Shown here: one piece after another, positions 58,191 through 64,000 of the stretch
Layout: each line of letters begins with the position of its first letter
Numbering within the stretch: position 1 is the first letter of the stretch
Source: an uncultured Enterocloster sp.
GTDB lineage: Bacteria; Bacillota; Clostridia; Lachnospirales; Lachnospiraceae
Direction of reading: 5' to 3'
DNA length: 64,000 nt
Assembly (NCBI GenBank): GCA_944383785.1
Contig: CALWQV010000003.1
Coordinates: forward strand, 1-64,000
Notes under the pieces: generated by a model
What the model was told of the DNA's origin: nothing
The model's database searches: none
What the model saw: only the letters and a program-made list of their open reading frames with translations
Program-made: the position numbers and the translations under genes

Positions 58191-59081
58191 ATGAAAATTC
58201 TGAATTTTGGTTCCCTGAATATCGATTACACCTATGATGTAGACCATTTTGTCCGCGGAGGGGAAACACTTTCCTCGAAGGAGCTTCATCTTTTCCCAGG
58301 CGGTAAGGGCTTAAACCAGTCCATTGCCGCCAGCCGCAGCGGCGCTGCCGTATGGCATGCGGGAGCAGTAGGGAAGAATGACGGGGACTTTCTTTTAAAA
58401 CAGCTTGAAGACGCCGGGATCAATACGGATTACGTAAAGCGTCTGGAGGGCCAGAGCGGCCACGCCATCATCCAGCGTCAGCCCGACGGCGGCAACTGCA
58501 TCCTGCTCTTTGGAGGCGCCAACCAGCGGATTACAAAGGAAATGGTGGATGAGGTGCTGGCTCATTTTGAGTCCGGTGATTTCCTGATCCTTCAAAATGA
58601 GATCAGCGAAGTGGGCTACATGATCGAAAAGGCGGCTGCGAGAGGGATGCAGATTGTGCTCAATCCTTCTCCAATGGACGAGAAGATCGAGGCTCTGCCT
58701 TTAGATAAGGTAAACTACTTTTTGCTAAACGAGGTGGAGGCGGAGAGCATCTGTCCGGGAGAGAGCGCTTCGGCTCCGGAGAAGCTGCTGCAAAAGCTGG
58801 TGCTGCGCTTTCCGCGGGCGAAAATCGTCCTGACCCTTGGCTCCAAGGGCTCCCTCTATTGGGACGGGGAGAAGATTCTGCCCCAAGCATGCTATAAGGT
58901 AAAGGCGGTGGACACCACGGCTGCGGGAGACACCTTTACCGGATTCTTCATCGGCGGCCTTTGCCAGGGGATGGAGGGACCTGAGGCATTAGACTGGGCG
59001 TCCAAGGCCTCCGCCATCGCCGTGACCAGAGCGGGAGCCGCTCCCTCTATTCCTACCAAGGAGGAAGTGGATTGCTTCTAA
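58191..59081 (+). CDS. PfkB-family sugar kinase (ribokinase-like)
   Basis: A 296-residue PfkB kinase. It has an N-terminal NFGSLNIDYTYDVDHFVRGGETLS, the first signature FPGGKGLNQSIAASRSG, and the C-terminal anion-hole motif VDTTAAGDTFTGFFIGG with catalytic Asp. It would phosphorylate ribose freed by the nucleoside hydrolases, letting it enter the pentose phosphate pathway. Other sugars are possible. It is the last intact gene of the long operon. Confidence 0.92.
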   Translation: MKILNFGSLNIDYTYDVDHFVRGGETLSSKELHLFPGGKGLNQSIAASRSGAAVWHAGAVGKNDGDFLLKQLEDAGINTDYVKRLEGQSGHAIIQRQPDGGNCILLFGGANQRITKEMVDEVLAHFESGDFLILQNEISEVGYMIEKAAARGMQIVLNPSPMDEKIEALPLDKVNYFLLNEVEAESICPGESASAPEKLLQKLVLRFPRAKIVLTLGSKGSLYWDGEKILPQACYKVKAVDTTAAGDTFTGFFIGGLCQGMEGPEALDWASKASAIAVTRAGAAPSIPTKEEVDCF

Positions 59082-59082
59082 A

Positions 59083-59529
59083 AAATATATAAAATGTGAT
59101 GAGATTATCGAGGCGGCCATGAAGCCTATCCCGGAGGAATCCTGGCTTTACTACGCCATGAACCACGCCTTTGAAACCCTGGACCAGGCCGGAGGAAAGA
59201 TTTTTGACGTGTGGATGAAGCTTCACGATGATTTGAGAACTACCGCCTGGGCTACCACGGCGGAAGCGATTCCCTCTGCCTTCGTATGCCTGAAGGCTGT
59301 ACATAGTGATTTTAGAACCGGCGTTGTACTGGCAGGGAACTTTGGCCGGGACGCGGACACCATTGGAGCGGTGGCGGGAACCATTTTGGGAGCCAAGTAT
59401 GGCGTGAAGAATATCCCCGAGAACTGGGTGGCAAAGACACGCTTCCCAACGGGAACCTGCCTGTCCTTTACAAAAGGGATCGATATTAAGGATTACGCAG
59501 AGAAGCTGGCCGAAATTATTACGAAATAG
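59083..59529 (+). pseudogene. ADP-ribosylglycohydrolase-family remnant (C-terminal part only)
   Basis: About 140 residues match the C-terminal half of an ADP-ribosylglycohydrolase-like protein: IPEESWLYYAMNHAFETL, DDLRTTAWATTAEAIPSAF and NFGRDADTIGAVAGTILGAKYG, the magnesium-binding DxDT region. Full proteins are near 300 residues. Family-like sequence (CDEIIEAAMKPIPEES) continues upstream of the ATG at 59119, up to within a few codons of the PfkB stop, with no start or ribosome site. The N-terminal half, including its own metal-binding Asp motif, is gone. A 5'-deleted remnant is the simplest reading. Confidence 0.75.
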
Positions 59530-59545
59530 TTTTTAGCGAGGGTGA

Positions 59546-59588
59546 GAAGCCGGGAATGCAGAGAAGGGAGCGTTTCCGGCTTCTTTGC
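59546..59588 (+). terminator. Terminator of the nucleoside operon
   Basis: A perfect GAAGCCGG / CCGGCTTC stem with a 22-base loop, followed by TTTGCTG. From here to 59846 I see only non-coding sequence. Confidence 0.65.
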
Positions 59589-59846
59589 TGTAATTTTGCA
59601 GTACAGGTTGTATTTGCCTTTATTGTCCAATATAATGAAAGAAATAAAAGCATGGATATGGCGAGGAGAACAGCAGGCTGCCATATTCTGGACAAAATCA
59701 AGGTGCGGAATAGTGTAAAGTCTGCTATAATAGTGGCATGGATTTTCAGAATTTGCTTTTGATACAATGGGTTACTATGGGATACTGTTCGCCTGCGCAC
59801 GGCTTTGGCTATGATTTCCCAAATGTTTTGTGAAAGGGAACAAGAT

Positions 59847-60743
59847 ATGACAATACAACAATTAAGATATATGATCGCCGTTGCGGAAAAGGGGTCAATC
59901 ACGGAGGCAGCCAAGTTTCTGTTCATCTCCCAGCCCAGTCTATCCGATGCGGTGCGGCAGGTAGAGAAAGAAGCGGGGGTGACTATTTTCACCCGCTGCC
60001 GGGCCGGTGTGGCCCTCACCAAAGAAGGGATGGAATTTTTGGGTTATGCGCGGCAGGTAGTTCAGCAGATGGAACTGCTGGAGGCGAAATATATCAACAA
60101 CGAGCCGCCCAAGCAACGGTTTTGCGTTTCCACTCAGCATTATACCTTTACTACGAATGCTTTCGTAGAACTGATTCAGAAATTCGGACAGGAGCGTTTT
60201 GAATTTATTCTCAATGAAACGCAGACCCATCAGATTTTTGAGGATGTGCGCAACCGGTTCAGCGATATAGGTATCCTCTACATGAGTCAGGAGAACGAGA
60301 GCGTTCTGACCAAACTTTTGGAAGAATATGATCTGCAGTTTTACGAACTGCTCTGTGCCTCCCCTCATGTATTTCTGAGTAAAAATCATCCCCTTGCACA
60401 CCGCTCTTCGCTGAGGCTGGAGGACCTGAAGCCCTATCCCCGGCTGAGCTTTGTACAGGGCAATTATGAATCCGCTTATTTTTCAGAAGAACTGTTCAGC
60501 ACAGTGACTGTGGAAAAAAACATTAAGGTCAGCGATCGGGCGGCAATCGTAAACCTGATGATCGGAGTGGATGGATATACGATTTCCAGCGGCATTTTCC
60601 CGAAATATTTGCAGGGAGACGATATTATTTCCATCCCTTTAGAGGAGCGGGAAACCATGCGGATCGGTTATGTCATCAACCGGGATAAGGAATTGTCCGA
60701 ACTGGGCAGGATTTATGTGGAAGCCTTAAAAAAATTTCAATAG
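59847..60743 (+). CDS. LysR-type transcriptional regulator
   Basis: A 298-residue LysR protein with a canonical HTH (TIQQLRYMIAVAEKGSITEAAKFLFISQPSLSDAVRQVEKEAG) and effector domain (about 90-298). ATG 59847 is preceded by AAAGGGA; upstream codons in frame lack a ribosome site. No divergent partner gene is present; the nearest downstream gene is a GNAT acetyltransferase 118 bases away, so the target is unknown. Confidence 0.9.
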   Translation: MTIQQLRYMIAVAEKGSITEAAKFLFISQPSLSDAVRQVEKEAGVTIFTRCRAGVALTKEGMEFLGYARQVVQQMELLEAKYINNEPPKQRFCVSTQHYTFTTNAFVELIQKFGQERFEFILNETQTHQIFEDVRNRFSDIGILYMSQENESVLTKLLEEYDLQFYELLCASPHVFLSKNHPLAHRSSLRLEDLKPYPRLSFVQGNYESAYFSEELFSTVTVEKNIKVSDRAAIVNLMIGVDGYTISSGIFPKYLQGDDIISIPLEERETMRIGYVINRDKELSELGRIYVEALKKFQ

Positions 60744-60861
60744 CCCGTGCTTTTCAGCCCTCTTTATGGAGTTTACATGACCAGTTCTGTATCATATCAG
60801 AAATCACCGACTCACATACTACTATGAGAAAATTTGACTTTACAAATGAAGGAGGAAGCAC

Positions 60862-61386
60862 ATGAACATTCGCAACGCATATGAAAAAGATTTTTCAGAG
60901 CTGCTGTCTTTCTATAACAGGATGTGCAATGTATTGGGGGAACAGGATTTTCTGCCCGAAGGAGACAAAGGCGGCTTTCCATCAGAAGAAATGATACGGG
61001 GAGCTATCGCAATGAAAGCGCAGTTTGTTGGGATAGAAGATGACAAAATTGTCGCCGCTTATATTATCGACCATAATTGTGATTCTACATATCATTCTGT
61101 TCAATGGAAGGTAAACGCAAAAATGGATGAAGTTATGGTCCTGCACGCATTGCGTGTTCTTCCTGAATATAGCGGGCGCGGATATTCCAAACAGTTAGTC
61201 AGACATGCCATCCAGATTTCAAAAGAAATGGGACAAAAGGCAATTCGTTTGGACTGCATTGAAGGCAATGACATTCCGCAGAAAATGTATCGGTCATTTG
61301 GTTTTCAATATATTGATTCTGTCAGGATCACTTATCCTGATATCGGTACACCCAAAAATTTCCTTCTCTATGAGCTGCTGCTATAA
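60862..61386 (+). CDS. GNAT-family N-acetyltransferase
   Basis: A 174-residue GNAT protein. The acetyl-CoA-binding motif is HALRVLPEYSGRGYSKQLVRHAI (R/Q-x-x-G-x-G pattern), followed by KAIRLDCIEGNDIPQKMYRSFGFQ, the usual C-terminal strand-helix. The acceptor substrate is unknown. It has a strong AAGGAGGAAG site and is AT-richer than the 10-59 kb region. Confidence 0.88.
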   Translation: MNIRNAYEKDFSELLSFYNRMCNVLGEQDFLPEGDKGGFPSEEMIRGAIAMKAQFVGIEDDKIVAAYIIDHNCDSTYHSVQWKVNAKMDEVMVLHALRVLPEYSGRGYSKQLVRHAIQISKEMGQKAIRLDCIEGNDIPQKMYRSFGFQYIDSVRITYPDIGTPKNFLLYELLL

Positions 61387-61497
61387 ACTTTCTGCTGCCT
61401 CTTTGCAATCATACAAATCCGGATTTAAATATTTGTGAAGCCCGGAATTGTGATATTCGGGATGTGATTGAATTGGAGTAAGACGACGAAAACATGG

Positions 61498-61526
61498 TTG
61501 ACTTTTGGGGGATAGGATGTTATACT
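61498..61526 (+). promoter_or_regulatory. Promoter of the leader-controlled permease
   Basis: TTGACT at 61498-61503, 17 bp, TATACT at 61521-61526. The transcript would begin near 61533 with about 220 leader bases. Confidence 0.65.
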
Positions 61527-61572
61527 AAGCGAAAATTATATAAAGTTTTGCTTGCTGCCGGGGAAGCATTTC

Positions 61573-61628
61573 AGCGTTGATTTCGTATCGATAGGCCTAT
61601 GAAGATACGAGATTAGCGCTTATTTTTT
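61573..61628 (+). terminator. Leader hairpin with T run (candidate attenuator)
   Basis: TCGTATC (61583-61589) pairs with GATACGA (61604-61610) around ATAGGCCTAT, with outer AGCG/CGCT pairing, followed by TTATTTTTTTG. It lies between promoter and gene, so it can stop transcription before the permease. An upstream AGCGAAAA/TTTTGCT pairing could compete. Confidence 0.6.
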
Positions 61629-61720
61629 TGCCTAAGTACTTACCCCGCTCAGAAGCAGGACTTGTTAAAATCATAAGCCAAATTTGTTTTGCCGGAGTAA
61701 ATTCACAGGGAGGATTTGTT

Positions 61721-61768
61721 ATGTTTATTCGTAATTTAAGGAGTGAAAAAATATGTGGCTTTTATTAG
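61721..61768 (+). CDS. 15-residue leader peptide overlapping the permease start
   Basis: ATG 61721 has AGGGAGGA seven bases upstream and encodes MFIRNLRSEKICGFY, stopping at 61768, 16 bases inside the permease gene. Codons for LRS contain the AAGGAG ribosome site of the permease. Translation of the leader would therefore affect access to the downstream start. Confidence 0.5.
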   Translation: MFIRNLRSEKICGFY

Positions 61769-62448
61769 GTGCTACATTAACAGCAAGTTTTTTTGATAGT
61801 TTGAATCCATCTGCTATTGCGCAGCAGATGCTGCTTCAAGCTATGGTAAAAAAGAAGCGCCATATATGGTTTTTTATTTGCGGTATTGGAACAGCAAATT
61901 TGATAATGGGCCTGGCCATTTACTATGGAATTGCTACATGGGTATCAAAATTTCTTACGAAAATTATTAATGCGTATCCGTTGCATGTGTACGGGGCGGC
62001 GGCAATAGGCGGTATAGTCCTTTTAGGCGTTGGTATCCGGCTTATCATCAAGACAAGACAAAGCAATGCTGGAAAAAACGATTATGGATGTGAAGAAAAC
62101 GAAAATGTCAAAGCCCCTGCCCAGCTTTCTCCGGTATCGTTGTTTATCATGGGAGCAGCTTTTTGTATGGTGGAATTGACGAGCGCATTTCCGTATTTTG
62201 GCTTTTTAGCACTCTTGATAAGTTATCATTTGATATTTCCATTGGCGCTGTTATTTATGATGATTTATAACTTTATGTACATGCTTCCGCTTATCCTGCT
62301 CTATTTTGGTTATAAGAAATTCCAGGGGACGTCTACAATCAAAAAGTTAGAAAGCGTATTGGATAAAGTATCATCATACATTGTACCTGTTGTTGTAAGT
62401 TTGGTTGGTATCCTGTTAGTATACTATGGCGTGACATCGCTAATGTAA
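61753..62448 (+). CDS. Small membrane protein, GAP/LysE-superfamily-like
   Basis: A 231-residue membrane protein with six likely spans. The N-terminus (LTASFFDSLNPSAIAQQMLLQAM) carries the Asp-x-x-Asn-Pro pattern seen in the GAP (Sap) and DsbD/LysE-type families. A hydrophilic loop separates spans 3 and 4 (about 100-130). Function is unknown; export of a small solute is plausible. AAGGAG lies nine bases before the ATG, inside the leader-peptide frame. It is AT-rich, with a leader that suggests induced expression. Confidence 0.7.
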   Translation: MWLLLGATLTASFFDSLNPSAIAQQMLLQAMVKKKRHIWFFICGIGTANLIMGLAIYYGIATWVSKFLTKIINAYPLHVYGAAAIGGIVLLGVGIRLIIKTRQSNAGKNDYGCEENENVKAPAQLSPVSLFIMGAAFCMVELTSAFPYFGFLALLISYHLIFPLALLFMMIYNFMYMLPLILLYFGYKKFQGTSTIKKLESVLDKVSSYIVPVVVSLVGILLVYYGVTSLM

Positions 62449-62482
62449 TTAAAGTTAAAATCATTTTTAGGGAGGATTTCTT

Positions 62483-63091
62483 ATGAATAAGATTATTACA
62501 ATCAGCCGGGAATTTGGAAGTGGCGGCCGGGAAATAGGCCGGCGTCTGGCAGAAGCAATGGAGATTGTCTATTATGATCAGGAAATCGTAGCCGCTCTCA
62601 TAAAGCGTACAAAAAAAGCAGAGGAATATGTCCGTTATATGGAAAAAGAACGCCCGCTCCCCTTACTCCCTATTACAACCGCACGCACATTGGGTCTGCC
62701 GACAAATTATGCTGTTACAGAAAATCTAAACTTTTATATACAAGAGAGTAAAATCATACAGGAAGCTGCGGAAAAATCGGATTGTGTGATTGTTGGAAGG
62801 TGCGCAGATTATGTGCTTCGTGATATGAAACCTATTCGCTTGTTTATATATGCGGATATGGAGTATAAGGCTGCCCGCTGTAAAGCAAAGGGCGATGATG
62901 CCGAAAACCTTGCTGGCCCGGAACTGCGGAAAAAGATATTGTCCGTAGATAAAAAACGTTCGAGATATTATCAATTCTACACAAATCAGGCATGGGGGAA
63001 AAAGGAACACTATGATTTATGCATCAACACATCGCGCTATGCTCAAATCAAGGAAATCATTCCCGCTTTGACGGCTTTGGTTACAATGTGA
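62483..63091 (+). CDS. Cytidylate kinase-like family protein
   Basis: A 202-residue P-loop protein of the cytidylate-kinase-like family. It has ITISREFGSGGREIGRRLAE (variant Walker A), YYDQEIVAAL, a VIVGRCADYVL strand and a C-terminal VDKKRSRYYQFYTNQAWG block. These proteins are distinct from true Cmk and their substrate is unknown. It follows the permease by 34 bases with GGGAGG and may be co-transcribed. Confidence 0.85.
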   Translation: MNKIITISREFGSGGREIGRRLAEAMEIVYYDQEIVAALIKRTKKAEEYVRYMEKERPLPLLPITTARTLGLPTNYAVTENLNFYIQESKIIQEAAEKSDCVIVGRCADYVLRDMKPIRLFIYADMEYKAARCKAKGDDAENLAGPELRKKILSVDKKRSRYYQFYTNQAWGKKEHYDLCINTSRYAQIKEIIPALTALVTM

Positions 63092-63137
63092 TTTTAGTAT
63101 ATCATTTTTGATATGGATTTTAGGCCTGATTCCTTCA

Positions 63138-63368
63138 TCAGCTTTTGTATCGTCTTGTGGTACGGACAAAAGCGCCTGCTGCGTAATTCCAAACCAGTCC
63201 TCCGGTCCCCGTACCGGTTTTAACTCTCATGATAAATTGCGCTGATTTCTGCTTTTTCAGAAGTCCCTGTACACCTTCCTTTTGGAATTTTCCTCCTACC
63301 GGCACACAGTTACAGCATCGAGACAAAAGTGCATGGCTGTCTTGTCCATCTTTTGGAGTGCAGTTCAT
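63138..63368 (-). CDS. Possible small protein (uncertain)
   Basis: An open frame of 76 residues (MNCTPKDGQDSHALLSRCCNC..., ending KTGTGTGG...RTTRRYKS) with several Cys and a basic end. It has no clear ribosome site and overlaps an inverted repeat GCTTTTGT / ACAAAAGC (63141-63173) that may be the terminator of the cytidylate-kinase-like gene. Coding status is doubtful. Confidence 0.25.
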   Translation of the reverse strand: MNCTPKDGQDSHALLSRCCNCVPVGGKFQKEGVQGLLKKQKSAQFIMRVKTGTGTGGLVWNYAAGAFVRTTRRYKS

Positions 63369-63377
63369 ATGCGTCGT

Positions 63378-64000
63378 TCATCCTGACTGTTGACCGGCTC
63401 GGCTGACTCTGCTATTTAGAATAAAATATTGCCCTGAGAAATGTTCAATATTAACTCGTAAAATGCCTTCTTTTACACAATAATTTGTACCTTCATCTTT
63501 GCTTCCGCCCCAAAGAGAGCTGGCACTATCCAGCAATATGGTTGCTTGTGCGTTCTTTGCAAGCTTTATTTCGTAGTTACATAAATCACTTTCTCCAAAA
63601 TTGAGAATTACCAGAATTTTTTGCCTCCCGGCCTTTCTTACAAAGATATATACAACTTGTTCAGAATTTTGGCAATCTAACCACTCGAATCCATCTTGCT
63701 CATAATCCTTTTTATAAAATGCAGAATGCTGTAAATAAATTGAGTTTAGCTCGTTAATAAAGCGGCAAAACTTTTGGTGCTGTGGATATGCAAGTAATTC
63801 CCAATCCAACTGTCTTTTCTCGTCCCATTCCCGAAACATAGCGATTTCATTTCCCATGAAATTCAATTTTTTTCCGGGATGGGCAAACATATACATATAC
63901 AGCGGGCGGGCCTGTGCAAATTTTTCTTCGTATGTATCTCCGCTCATTTTTTGAATAATCGTTGCTTTTCCATGTACAACTTCATCATGGGACAACGGGA
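63378..64000 (-). CDS. glgB: 1,4-alpha-glucan branching enzyme, C-terminal part (runs off the window)
   Basis: Glycogen branching enzyme creates alpha-1,6 branches in glycogen. The visible 207 residues are the C-terminal part: LSHDEVVHGK (conserved region IV of GH13, with catalytic His-Asp), MFAHPGKKLNFMGNEIAMFREWDEKRQLDWELL, and the C-terminal beta domain. The frame stays open to the window edge (LPLSHDEVV), so the start and the first 400 or so residues lie beyond 64000. It is AT-richer than the bulk of the window. Confidence 0.9.
   Translation of the reverse strand, partial: PLSHDEVVHGKATIIQKMSGDTYEEKFAQARPLYMYMFAHPGKKLNFMGNEIAMFREWDEKRQLDWELLAYPQHQKFCRFINELNSIYLQHSAFYKKDYEQDGFEWLDCQNSEQVVYIFVRKAGRQKILVILNFGESDLCNYEIKLAKNAQATILLDSASSLWGGSKDEGTNYCVKEGILRVNIEHFSGQYFILNSRVSRAGQQSG

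Noticed and set aside
59556..59762. 68-residue frame between the nucleoside operon and the LysR gene
   Set aside because: Begins inside the terminator, no ribosome site, no recognisable domain.

Overview
The window looks like the chromosome of a spore-forming, strictly anaerobic, hydrogen-metabolising Firmicute of the Lachnospiraceae type (gut Clostridia). The evidence is spoIID/spoIIQ and a cotJABC coat operon, strong AGGAGG ribosome sites, several [FeFe]-hydrogenase-type proteins, an NADH-linked HydABC enzyme, and no respiratory genes. Most of the window has fairly high GC. The two ends (about 1-1800 and 60800-64000) and the toxin-antitoxin pair at 41.6-43.1 kb are visibly AT-richer, as expected for acquired DNA. 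No rRNA, tRNA or CRISPR array was seen.

Layout. 0-7.8 kb: a tyrosine integrase, a DUF5662 protein, spoIID (apparently with an ACG start codon) and spoIIQ, a CBS-domain protein, cotJABC, a divergent Cys/Gly/Asn-rich small protein, a stretch that folds like a structured RNA, and a small divergent pair with an XRE regulator. 7.9-10.7 kb: a TauABC-like ABC transporter whose permease is split by an amber codon, with a repeat-rich leader. 10.9-28.2 kb: a hydrogenase block. It holds a PAS-type sensory [FeFe] protein with a SpoIIE-like phosphatase, a group-B-like [FeFe] hydrogenase, a two-component system, a Crp/Fnr regulator and the hydABC operon with its accessory [2Fe-2S] and HATPase proteins. A divergent operon follows: DRTGG, HATPase, a fourth H-cluster protein, DRTGG and PHP.

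28.2-41.5 kb: a glycine riboswitch with an AGCS symporter; a LysR protein with two DNA-binding domains; an isocitrate/isopropylmalate-type dehydrogenase; and a LysR-controlled operon of PrpF-like isomerase, organic-acid carrier, lactonase, aconitase-like hydratase and MmgE/PrpD protein. Together these suggest catabolism of an unsaturated or branched tricarboxylate. 41.6-43.1 kb: a HigB-HigA/ImmA module with its own consensus promoter and palindromic operator. 43.1-59.5 kb: a LacI regulon. An SDR-DUF401 operon lies on one side. On the other is a long nucleoside operon: nucleoside hydrolase, BMP-family ABC transporter, hydantoinase-like amidohydrolase, MFS, epimerase, second nucleoside hydrolase, 2-hydroxyacid dehydrogenase, PfkB kinase and a truncated ADP-ribosylglycohydrolase. 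Three near-identical operators tie the two together. 59.8-64 kb: LysR, GNAT, a leader-controlled small permease, a cytidylate-kinase-like protein and the C-terminal part of a glycogen branching enzyme that runs off the window.

The hydrogenase block is the most unusual part: four H-cluster proteins with four different versions of the first H-cluster motif lie within 16 kb, mixed with kinase- and phosphatase-like proteins. This suggests that H2 or redox sensing is coupled to protein phosphorylation next to the catalytic enzyme. All functional statements rest on motifs and gene context read by eye; no database search was run.
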